NCBI RefSeq assembly: GCF_014705655.1
Contig: NZ_JACXIY010000032.1
Coordinates: forward strand, 21,069 to 85,068
DNA from: Paenibacillus arenilitoris
Lineage (GTDB): Bacteria; Bacillota; Bacilli; Paenibacillales; Paenibacillaceae
Direction of reading: 5' to 3'
DNA length: 64,000 nt
The number at the start of each line of letters is the position of its first letter. Positions within the stretch are counted from its first letter, which is position 1. The position numbers were made by a program, and so were the translations under genes. Shown piece by piece: positions 8,601 to 14,420 of this stretch. The notes under the pieces are model-generated. The model did not search any database. It saw only the letters and a list, made by a program, of their open reading frames with translations, and was not told the DNA's origin.

Positions 8601-9485
8601 GGGGTTACGCTCGTGCCGTTGTTCTGGGCCGGCTTGTTCTTCGGGATCGGCGTCGCCTCGAAGTGGATCGTGCTGTACGGCGGCGCGGGACTTGCGGTTA
8701 TGCTCGCCCTCTCGCTGTTCGACCGGTACAAGGAATACGCGGCGGCGAGGCGGGTGCTGCGAAGCGGCGGCGAGCTGGCGCGGACGTACGCGCCCGGGGC
8801 GCTCGAGCATATCGTTCGCGCGTTTCCGCGGAACGCGATCGCAACGCTCGCCGTCTGCCTGGTCTTCTATGTCGCGATCCCGCTCGCCATCTATGCGCTG
8901 TCTTACATACCGGTCCTAACGGCCATGAAGGACGGCTATACGCTGAAGAGCCTGATCGAATACCAGAAAAACATGTTCAGCTATCACAGCAATCTCGTAT
9001 CGACGCATCCGTTCTCCTCCTCCTGGTGGGAGTGGCCGTTCATGAAGCGGCCCGTATGGTATTATTCCGGCGACAACATGCCGGCAGGCTTGAAATCGAC
9101 GATCGTGGCGATGGGCAATCCGCTTGTTTGGTGGGCGGGCATCTTCGCCATGGCGGCGACGGTCTGGCTCAGCGTCAGAAGAGGCGAGAAGGCGATGTAT
9201 ACGATCTGGATCGCGTTTCTTGCGCAGTACGTGCCGTGGATGCTCGTTACCCGGCTGACGTTCCTGTATCATTATTTTGCGATGGTGCCGTTCGTCATTC
9301 TAAGCCTGGTTTACCTGTTCAAGACGCTGGAGGAGAGGAGCCCGGCCTTCAAGCCGGCGCGCCGCGTCTTCGTCGCGATAGCGGTTCTATTATTCGTACT
9401 GTTCTATCCGGCGTTGTCCGGCATGACGGTTCAAAGCTGGTACGTGGAGCATCTGCTGCGCTGGTTCCCGAGCTGGTTATTTTAA
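5676..9485 (+). CDS. Giant membrane glycosyltransferase: CBM + GT-C + discoidin-like + PMT domain
   Basis: A 1269-residue secreted/membrane protein, about twice the size of ordinary GT39 enzymes. Order read from sequence: signal peptide (about 1-27); a carbohydrate-binding module-like beta domain (about 28-190, LLKNAGFEQV to AYFDDVSIEK); a first polytopic GT-C domain (about 205-640) with NDIALFMAWADH and DYPPGYIY; an F5/8 type C-like domain (about 715-815, FVVDLGETKQLDRI to MHELAIYEQ); then a second GT-C domain of the protein-mannosyltransferase type (about 840-1269) with YFDEIYHARTAYEH and THPPLGKL, the DE and HPPLGK motifs of PMT enzymes. These enzymes move sugar from a polyprenyl-phosphate donor onto an extracytoplasmic acceptor. 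The next gene makes such donors. The acceptor is unknown. It could have arisen by fusion of two glycosyltransferase genes. Confidence 0.85.
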   Translation: MNFYMRAAAAIILLLAILCHAVPVEAASNLLKNAGFEQVTDGAPDGWSRDAYLKDEPATAYSVSSSEAHTGTYSAVLENKEANHSRWVQKVAVKPNTVYKLSGYVRTEGIAAGATGAHFFIDGVAVTYPQAQETLGKWEYVYFYGKTGSEQKSLTFGASLGGYGSVNTGKAYFDDVSIEKVSKAPAGAEVFGLSATEPAGAAEPAPEPVSVTPILLVAILFGALFAFVYNRLLRGGSLAEATHRRQRAWLVMAFAAALALRVAIAVTSKGYANDIALFMAWADHAVRQGLPNFYHSGLFVDYPPGYIYVLYVLGALKQLFALDSASDGALLLFKTPAILADLAASALLYRTARKKAGFPFALGIALLYLFNPAVITDSAAWGQVDSVFALALALSVHAIADNRIDRASVWYALAALIKPQAFIFMPVLLLWFVYRRAWKQIPVSAFYGFGTFIVLALPFFWGNGGLAALFNLYKGTLSSYPYATLNAFNLYALSGSNWKPLSDTWLLLSFETWGNLFILAAVAFAAWFGLKKREGLDAERPYFIAVVLIAVVFIGVTKMHERYLFPVLLLGILAFIRSFDRRLLHVYFGYSVTSFVNIAYVLDYSKSSTNVPSDGIVLLCSLANAGLLLYLLYIGYDRYVAGREKPLEPLPAGAKERADAAILAPYEAVQATRLKQGRRRLQRKDYVWMGAVTLIYAIVALYRLGDMEGPETAWQPSSSSQSFVVDLGETKQLDRINSFGGVGTGKYKYEFSLNGADWDHVMEVDSGHVAVFTWNSQPAALQARYVKLTAVQAGFSMHELAIYEQGNKTPLPIVGINDEQALDAKRGSVPLLFDEQRLAQYEATYSNGSYFDEIYHARTAYEHLEHITAYENTHPPLGKLMIAVGIKLFGLNPFGWRIAGTLIGIAMLPLMYLFGRRLFGASLYGGIAALLFAADFMHFTQTRIATIDVYGVFFIMLMFYFMHKYASLSFHKSKLGVTLVPLFWAGLFFGIGVASKWIVLYGGAGLAVMLALSLFDRYKEYAAARRVLRSGGELARTYAPGALEHIVRAFPRNAIATLAVCLVFYVAIPLAIYALSYIPVLTAMKDGYTLKSLIEYQKNMFSYHSNLVSTHPFSSSWWEWPFMKRPVWYYSGDNMPAGLKSTIVAMGNPLVWWAGIFAMAATVWLSVRRGEKAMYTIWIAFLAQYVPWMLVTRLTFLYHYFAMVPFVILSLVYLFKTLEERSPAFKPARRVFVAIAVLLFVLFYPALSGMTVQSWYVEHLLRWFPSWLF

Positions 9486-9508
9486 AGGAAGAAAGGGAAG
9501 ATACGGGC

Positions 9509-10513
9509 ATGAAGCAGCCGGCCGTGAAGTACAGTATTATCGTCCCGATGTTCAACGAGGAAGAGGTTATCGGATTTACTTATGACCGGCTGAAGCAGGT
9601 GATGGACGGCACCGGGGAGCCGTATGAGCTGATCTTCGTCAATGACGGGAGCCGCGACCGCACCGTCGACGCCGTCTCGATGATTTGCGAGTTCGACCCG
9701 AACGTCCGTCTCATCGACTTCTCCCGCAACTTCGGCCATCAGATCGCGATTTCGGCCGGCATGGATTACGCGCGCGGCGCCGCCATCGTCGTCATCGACG
9801 CCGATCTTCAGGATCCGCCCGAGGTCATTCTCCGAATGATCGCGAAGTGGAAGGAAGGCTATGAAGTCGTGTACGGCAAGCGCGTGAAGCGCAAGGGCGA
9901 GACGGCGTTCAAGAAGCTGTCCGCCAAGCTGTTCTACCGCACGCTTCGCACGCTTACGAACGTCGACATTCCCGTCGATACGGGCGACTTCCGGTTGATC
10001 GACCGCAAAGTATGCGACGTGCTTCGAGGCTTGAAGGAGAAGAACAGGTTCATCCGCGGCCTCGTCAGCTGGATCGGCTTCCGTCAGACGATGGTCGAAT
10101 ACGAACGCGAGGAGCGGTATGCCGGGGAGACGAAATATCCGCTCAAAAAAATGATCGCCTTCGCGCTGGACGGCATTACGTCCTTCTCGTACAAGCCGCT
10201 GAAGATCGCGAGCTACGTCGGCTTCGCGTTGTCGCTGACGAGCTTCCTGTACCTCGTGATCGTCGTCTTCCAGAAGCTGTTCACCGGGAGCACGGTGCCC
10301 GGATGGGCTTCGATCGTAGCGGTCAACCTGCTCTTCAACGGCATTATCCTCATGCTGCTCGGGCTGATCGGGGAATATATCGGTCGGATATACGACGAAT
10401 CGAAGAACCGCCCGCTCTATATCGTGCGCGGAACGCAAGGCTACGCGGATCGGGAGAAGAAGCGCGCGGAGGAAGACGGCGACGCCGGAGGGGCAGACGA
10501 ATATGCCAGGTGA
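9509..10513 (+). CDS. GT2 polyprenyl-phosphate glycosyltransferase (DPM1/GtrB-like)
   Basis: 334 residues from the ATG at 9509, the first start after the preceding gene stops and one preceded by GGAAGAAAGGGAAG. The family transfers mannose or glucose from a nucleotide sugar to polyprenyl phosphate at the inner membrane face. It shows the GT-A start VPMFNEEEVI, the metal-binding region VIDADLQDPPE, the segment GDFRLIDRK and the ERYAGETKYPLKKM stretch before two C-terminal membrane helices (about 228-252 and 265-290). Its product is the likely donor for the giant GT-C enzyme upstream, and the following GtrA protein fits transfer across the membrane. An overlapping longer frame inside the upstream gene is not part of it. 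Confidence 0.9.
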   Translation: MKQPAVKYSIIVPMFNEEEVIGFTYDRLKQVMDGTGEPYELIFVNDGSRDRTVDAVSMICEFDPNVRLIDFSRNFGHQIAISAGMDYARGAAIVVIDADLQDPPEVILRMIAKWKEGYEVVYGKRVKRKGETAFKKLSAKLFYRTLRTLTNVDIPVDTGDFRLIDRKVCDVLRGLKEKNRFIRGLVSWIGFRQTMVEYEREERYAGETKYPLKKMIAFALDGITSFSYKPLKIASYVGFALSLTSFLYLVIVVFQKLFTGSTVPGWASIVAVNLLFNGIILMLLGLIGEYIGRIYDESKNRPLYIVRGTQGYADREKKRAEEDGDAGGADEYAR

Positions 10514-10934
10514 AACCCGGAGGCGGCTGGGCGCGCAGTTTATCGCGTTTAATCTCATCGGCCTGCTGAACACCGCCATCGATTTCGCGCTGTTCGCCTT
10601 GCTGGTTTGGGCCGGGGTGAATTACGTGCCGGCTCAAGCAGCCGCGTACGCCGCTGGAATGGCGAGCAGCCTCCTGCTGAACAGCCGGATCACGTTCCGC
10701 GGCACGTCCGGCGCGTCCGGCGCGCGGATCGCGGGTAGGACGGTTCTGCGGTTTATCGCATGGAATTTGTTCGTGCTCGCCTTGTCGCTGCTGCTGCTCG
10801 CGCTTCTGACGGAGCTGCTCGGCATCGGCGAAGCGATGGCCAAGGTGCCGGTAACGGCCGTGACGGCCGTCGTCAATTTTTTCGGCAGCAAGCGGTGGGT
10901 ATTCGCGGCCCGTTCTGAGGGGGAACGGGGATAG
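10503..10934 (+). CDS. GtrA family membrane protein (putative polyprenyl-P-sugar flippase)
   Basis: 143 residues with four predicted membrane helices, beginning RRLGAQFIAFNLIGLLNTAID, which is the GtrA signature, with ALSLLLLALLTELLGI and VPVTAVTAVVNFFGSKRWVF near the end. GtrA proteins are thought to help move lipid-linked sugars across the membrane. The ATG overlaps the end of the GT2 gene by 11 bases and has GGAGGGG ahead, so translation is coupled. With the two genes before it, it forms a compact three-gene glycosylation cassette. Confidence 0.85.
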   Translation: MPGETRRRLGAQFIAFNLIGLLNTAIDFALFALLVWAGVNYVPAQAAAYAAGMASSLLLNSRITFRGTSGASGARIAGRTVLRFIAWNLFVLALSLLLLALLTELLGIGEAMAKVPVTAVTAVVNFFGSKRWVFAARSEGERG

Positions 10935-10973
10935 AGCGGCGATTCCCTATTTAGTGAAGCGAGGTGAACGATC

Positions 10974-11678
10974 ATGAGAAGATTTCTGTCTATCGCGCTT
11001 GTGCTTGCCGGCGTGTTGATCCTGCTCTATCCGAAAGCTAGCGAATGGTACGAGAACAGGCAGCAACAGAAGCTGCTGGCGGAGTGGGAGCAATCGAGCT
11101 TCGACGAGGAGGCTAGGCAGCAGGCGCAGCGGCAATACGAACAGCTGACGCAGCTGTTCCGGGAAGAGACCGGCACCGAGTCCGCTTCCCCCGCTTTGGC
11201 GGAAGACGCGGAGATTTCGGACGCGCCGTCGGCCGAGCCCAGCTTGGCGCCCTCCGCGACGCCGCAGGCGACGCCCGCGGAGCGGAAGCCGAGCCCGATC
11301 GCGACGATTACGATCGACAAGATCAAGCTGAAGCTGCCCGTTCTCGAGGGGGCTACGCAAAAAAATATGAAATCCGCCGCGGCCCATCTGAAGGAAACGA
11401 CGGCGCTCGGCCAAGTGGGCAACGCGGCCATCGCGGGCCACCGGATGCGCTCGAAGGGAAGATTGTTCAACCGGCTCGGGGAGCTGGAGGCCGGGGACAA
11501 AATCGTCATCGATACGAAGGGGGAGACGTACACGTACACCGTATACAAGGTATCGATCGTCGAGCCGACGGACGTGTCCGTCCTTAATTACAATAATAAA
11601 GACAAACTGCTGACGCTCATTACGTGCGACCCGATCGTGGATCCTACGCACCGGTTAATCATCCACGCGAAGCTCTAA
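10974..11678 (+). CDS. Class D sortase
   Basis: 234 residues. An N-terminal signal anchor (about 4-22) is followed by a charged and then a Ser/Pro/Ala-rich linker (about 65-105) and the sortase barrel. The catalytic triad is readable: His156 in AIAGHRM, Cys218 in TLITCDP and Arg227 in PTHRL. TLITC is the family signature. Sortases join LPxT-type surface proteins to the cell wall; in Bacillus the class D enzyme YhcS acts late in growth or sporulation. It lies 39 bases after gtrA and may be cotranscribed. No protein with a sortable C-terminal signal was found in the window, so its substrate is elsewhere. Confidence 0.88.
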   Translation: MRRFLSIALVLAGVLILLYPKASEWYENRQQQKLLAEWEQSSFDEEARQQAQRQYEQLTQLFREETGTESASPALAEDAEISDAPSAEPSLAPSATPQATPAERKPSPIATITIDKIKLKLPVLEGATQKNMKSAAAHLKETTALGQVGNAAIAGHRMRSKGRLFNRLGELEAGDKIVIDTKGETYTYTVYKVSIVEPTDVSVLNYNNKDKLLTLITCDPIVDPTHRLIIHAKL

Positions 11679-11709
11679 CCGGGCCATGAGCCCATTTTCC
11701 CCTTATACA

Positions 11710-11739
11710 GCACCATTGGTTCCGCCCCTTCATACTATA
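11710..11739 (+). promoter_or_regulatory. Sigma-K type promoter of gerE
   Basis: GCACC at 11710-11714, a 16-base spacer, then CATACTATA at 11731-11739, which matches the late mother-cell consensus (AC in the -35 region, CATAnnnTA at -10). It sits about 65 bases before the gerE start. In Bacillus, gerE is a sigma-K gene, so site and gene agree. Confidence 0.65.
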
Positions 11740-11802
11740 ATTTGACTGTATCCCTTAACCTTGTTAAACCATAAAAACCCGTGCAAGGAGGGGTGACAAA
11801 CT

Positions 11803-12027
11803 TTGAAGGGTAGCGACCATAAGAGCAAGTTTTTACTGACTCATCGTGAACGCGAGGTATTCGAGCTGTTGGTACAGGATAAAACAACCCGGGATATTGC
11901 TCAACAATTATTCATCAGCGAGAAGACCGTCCGCAACCATATTTCGAATGTCATGCAGAAGCTGAACGTTAAAGGTCGTTCGCAGGCGGTTGTAGAGCTG
12001 ATAAAGCTTGGGGAATTACAAATCTGA
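11803..12027 (+). CDS. gerE: Late-sporulation transcription factor GerE
   Basis: A 74-residue protein that is almost only a LuxR-type helix-turn-helix: LTHREREVFELLVQDKTTRD, then EKTVRNHISNVMQKLNVKGR. Length and sequence match GerE, the mother-cell regulator that adjusts sigma-K dependent coat genes. The start is TTG with a strong AAGGAGGGGTGA eight bases ahead. A sigma-K-like promoter precedes it and a hairpin terminator follows. Confidence 0.93.
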   Translation: MKGSDHKSKFLLTHREREVFELLVQDKTTRDIAQQLFISEKTVRNHISNVMQKLNVKGRSQAVVELIKLGELQI

Positions 12028-12045
12028 CATAGCAAGGGCCTCAGG

Positions 12046-12077
12046 CAGCATAGCGATATGCTGTCTTGTTTTGTTTG
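12046..12077 (+). terminator. Terminator of gerE
   Basis: A perfect 7-bp stem (CAGCATA, gcga loop, TATGCTG) is followed by the T-rich run TCTTGTTTTGTTT, 19 bases after the gerE stop. Confidence 0.7.
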
Positions 12078-12087
12078 GGGTCAGGGC

Positions 12088-12220
12088 GCCGAATCGCTTT
12101 CCGTTGCACGGACTGCAACGCAGCTCACGTTCGGTGCCTTAATGCCTGTTTCTGCTGCACCAAATGCAAGGAACAAGGGCAGCGCATTTCGGCCGATGCC
12201 GTTATGCGCTGCCCTTGTTT
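12088..12220. repeat. Dispersed palindromic element, copy A, with bidirectional hairpin
   Basis: Between convergent genes. The core TTCCGTTGCA...TGCAACG (12099-12120) is enclosed by GGCGCCGAA/TTCGGTGCC arms, then CTGCACCAAATGCAAGG, then a 16-bp perfect inverted repeat (12172-12187 with 12204-12219) able to act as a terminator for the gene on the minus strand. The same core recurs at 14320, 30618 and 61576. Confidence 0.6.
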
Positions 12221-12243
12221 GCTTCCGTTAGGAAGCGGTGCCG

Positions 12244-12633
12244 CTAGAAGCAAGTAAACGATTCGATGCGATTCAGGTCGTAGCCCGCATACATCCAGAA
12301 AAAGCCGTTCCATTGAAAGCCGGCGATGGAATTTCTGCCCAAGAAGATGGGGAAAAACCAGAACTGGTTGCCATTCGTCAGCCAAATGTACGTATTGCGG
12401 AACAAGCATCTGCGGATAGCTCCCGGGTCGACGGCGAATGCGGTAAACTGCGGACGCGGCGGAACGAATTGCGGCGGCGGCGCGGTAGGCGCTTGAACGC
12501 CGGGAGGCCCTGACGGAGTTGGCGGGCCGGGCGGTCCCGGTTGAGGCCCGAATGGAGGCGGAGGAGGTCCCGGCGGTCCGAACGGCGGCAGTCCGCCGCC
12601 TCCCGGCGGGCCGAACGGAGGCAAAAATGACAT
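12244..12633 (-). CDS. Proline/glycine-rich protein, probable spore-surface component
   Basis: 129 residues. Residues 1-65 are a low-complexity run of Pro, Gly and Phe (PPFGPP units, two close copies), followed by a conserved C-terminal domain with RCLFRNTYIWLTNG, FWFFPIFLGRNSIAGFQW and a final Cys. I recognise this C-terminal type from spore-formers but no function is established to my knowledge. AAGGAG precedes the ATG. A sigma-K-like promoter lies upstream and gerE lies next to it, convergently, which supports a late sporulation coat or exosporium role by inference. Confidence 0.7.
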   Translation of the reverse strand: MSFLPPFGPPGGGGLPPFGPPGPPPPPFGPQPGPPGPPTPSGPPGVQAPTAPPPQFVPPRPQFTAFAVDPGAIRRCLFRNTYIWLTNGNQFWFFPIFLGRNSIAGFQWNGFFWMYAGYDLNRIESFTCF

Positions 12634-12709
12634 ATCGATTCACTCCTTATGATGGTTGTAACCATGGATTACCGACAATGAGGGCGAACGTCTATCTGCG
12701 AAGCTGGTG

Positions 12710-12738
12710 TATTGTATGCGGATGCGCTTTGCGGAGTG
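12710..12738 (-). promoter_or_regulatory. Sigma-K-like promoter of the proline-rich gene
   Basis: On the minus strand CAC (12736-12738) is followed after 17 bases by CATACAATA (12710-12718), matching AC / CATAnnnTA. It is about 80 bases ahead of the start at 12633. Confidence 0.5.
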
Positions 12739-12758
12739 ATTTGTACGGTACTGCAAAA

Positions 12759-12780
12759 TCGGATAAAATATTTTATCCGA
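12759..12780. promoter_or_regulatory. 22-bp perfect palindrome
   Basis: A perfect dyad: each half reads TCGGATAAAAT from its own 5' end. It lies between the divergent proline-rich and VOC genes, upstream of both. No T-tract follows, so an operator for a dimeric regulator is more likely than a terminator. The regulator is unknown. Confidence 0.45.
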
Positions 12781-12882
12781 ACGCCCCTTAGCGATCGTAG
12801 AAGGCGAAGAACTTAGCAATCCGTAAGAAACCCAAGCATGATTTATAGGCTATGATTGAAAAAAAAGAGGAGTTGATCCAAG

Positions 12883-13311
12883 ATGACAGTCAAACTTACC
12901 CCTTATTTGAATATGGAAGGAAACGCCAGGGAAGCGATTCGGTTTTACGAACAGGCGATAGACGCCGAAATCCTCCATATCATTGCTTATGGCGATATGC
13001 CGGAAATGCCGAATACGTTCACGGACGAGCTGAAAAATCTTGTCGCGCACGCCAAGCTGCGAGTCGGCGGAACGGAACTCATGCTATCGGATGCGCCAAG
13101 CGGATCGTCTATTCCAAAAGGGAAGCAGGTTACCATTTGCCTTTCAACGAACGACGTGGAGCAGGCGCAACGATTTTTTGAAGCGTTGCGGCAAGACGGC
13201 CAAGTGAATATGCCGTTTGAAGAAACGCCTTTTAGTCCGGGCTTCGGCGATGTAACCGACAAATTCGGCGTGACCTTTCAAGTTTATACGGATAGCCCAG
13301 CTAGTAAATAA
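12883..13311 (+). CDS. VOC family protein, PhnB/YjdN-like
   Basis: 142 residues of the glyoxalase/bleomycin-resistance (VOC) superfamily, the PhnB-like branch. Typical pieces are LTPYLNMEGNAREAIRFYEQ at the start, GDMPEMP, AKLRVGGTELMLSD and SPGFGDVTDKFGVTFQVYT at the end. No enzymatic function is established for most members. An AGGAG lies 11 bases before the ATG. The broken AHSA1 gene follows 16 bases later; VOC/PhnB and AHSA1 genes often sit together, which supports both calls. Confidence 0.82.
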   Translation: MTVKLTPYLNMEGNAREAIRFYEQAIDAEILHIIAYGDMPEMPNTFTDELKNLVAHAKLRVGGTELMLSDAPSGSSIPKGKQVTICLSTNDVEQAQRFFEALRQDGQVNMPFEETPFSPGFGDVTDKFGVTFQVYTDSPASK

Positions 13312-13327
13312 ACGGAGGGCTGAAGCG

Positions 13328-13626
13328 ATGGCAAACGCACCGGGCAAGAAGCGAACGGACTCCGCATCGAGAGTCGTCAAGGCATCGCCCGAACCTGTTT
13401 ACAGGAGCTCGTCCCGAATGAACGAATTGCGCAGTCAGTCGAATTCCAATCCGACGACCCCGATTTTGCGGGAGAGATGATGATGACATGGACGTTGACA
13501 GCCGTTCCGGAGGGCACTGCGGTTACCGTCGTATGCGAGAACGTCCCCGCAGGCATACGGAAGGAAGATCACGACGCCGGCTTGAAGTCCAGTCTGGAGA
13601 ACCTTGCCGAATTTATCGAAAGTTGA
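13328..13626 (+). pseudogene. AHSA1/SRPBCC-domain gene with internal deletion
   Basis: The ATG at 13328 starts KKRTDSASRVVKASPEPVY, the normal N-terminus of an AHSA1 (START-like) protein. From 13405, in a different frame, the sequence reads ELVPNERIAQSVEFQSDD and on through EMMMTWTLTAVPEGTAVTV and SSLENLAEFIES to a stop at 13624, the normal C-terminus. Roughly 55-60 codons expected between these parts are missing and the frame has shifted, so no functional protein is expected. The N-terminal frame itself ends after about 50 codons. Confidence 0.75.
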
Positions 13627-13644
13627 AACATAGACTTTGATCTC

Positions 13645-13685
13645 AAAAAACGAGCCCGTCCTCGAAGGACAGGCTCGTTTTTTCT
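13645..13685. terminator. Terminator hairpin after the AHSA1 remnant
   Basis: AAAAAACGAGCC...GGCTCGTTTTTT with additional GTCCT/AGGAC pairing. A and T runs flank both sides, so it can act in either direction. Confidence 0.8.
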
Positions 13686-13800
13686 CGTAACGAAACAACC
13701 TGATCGTTATTATACCTGATCGACATGAGTATTAAGTGTTCAGTTTAGGAAGCGCGGGATGTATAATGGTGTCAGTACGATAAGAAAGGTGGTCAAGCGA

Positions 13801-14229
13801 GTGAACAACGACTCTCCGTCCATTCCCCGGCCATTGGTCCGGACCAATCAATGGGTCATTGTGTTGTCCGTCATCCTGACCTGGGTCACGGGGGGCTATT
13901 GGATTTTGGCCGTTCCGTTGATCGCCGGGCTGATGGGCGTGCTTTTTGATTTCAACCCCGTAATGTACGCGGCAAAAGCGTTCCTCAAAAAAAATCCGTC
14001 CGCCTACGCACCCGAAGATAAAGGGCAGCAGAAGTTTAATCAAGTGCTGGCCATTCTCTTTTTGCTTGCGGCGCTGGTCGGTTACTTGATGCATTGGACC
14101 GTCTTGGCGTATGCGGCATCGGCGATGGTCTGCCTTGCGGCTTCCATAGCCATACTTGGATTTTGCATCGGCTGTTTTATTCATTATCAGTGGACTCAAT
14201 ATAAATATCGCAGCCGCAACCGAACCTGA
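13801..14229 (+). CDS. DUF4395 family membrane protein
   Basis: 142 residues from a GTG at 13801 preceded by AAGGTGG; an upstream in-frame ATG at 13759 lies within a likely promoter (TATAAT) and has no ribosome binding site. The sequence PRPLVRTNQWVIVLSVILTW, the segment DFNPVMYAAKAFL and LGFCIGCFIHYQW are typical of DUF4395, with about four membrane helices and two conserved Cys-containing stretches reduced here to one. Its function is unknown; in other bacteria relatives occur near thioredoxin or sulfur-handling genes, which is not the case here. Confidence 0.72.
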   Translation: MNNDSPSIPRPLVRTNQWVIVLSVILTWVTGGYWILAVPLIAGLMGVLFDFNPVMYAAKAFLKKNPSAYAPEDKGQQKFNQVLAILFLLAALVGYLMHWTVLAYAASAMVCLAASIAILGFCIGCFIHYQWTQYKYRSRNRT

Positions 14230-14300
14230 TAACGGCGTGGATCAATGTGCGGATTCGCTGCATTGCAATAATGCAGCAGAATAGCCGGATGGCACGAAAA

Positions 14301-14364
14301 AATAGGGCACCGAGACGCATTCCGTTGCACGAACTGCAACGTATATGTTGCTCGGTGCCCTATT
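14301..14364. repeat. Dispersed palindromic element, copy B (likely bidirectional terminator)
   Basis: A 14-bp perfect stem (14301-14314 with 14351-14364, AATAGGGCACCGAG type) encloses the core TTCCGTTGCA...TGCAACG at 14320-14341, and CTGCATAAAATGCAAGG follows. It lies between the convergent DUF4395 and catalase genes. Confidence 0.65.
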
Positions 14365-14420
14365 GCGCGATTCCGCTGCATAAAATGCAAGGTAACCGCA
14401 GGTAGTGGGCCGGACTGTCC

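Noticed and set aside
7407..8810. Long minus-strand frame (467 codons) inside the giant glycosyltransferase gene
   Set aside because: Opposite-strand shadow caused by high GC at third positions; composition is Arg/Gln/His-rich without domains, while the plus-strand frame has clear membrane helices and PMT motifs.
12238..12513. Plus-strand frame opposite the proline-rich gene
   Set aside because: The minus-strand gene has a strong ribosome binding site, sigma-K-like promoter and conserved C-terminal domain; the plus frame has none.
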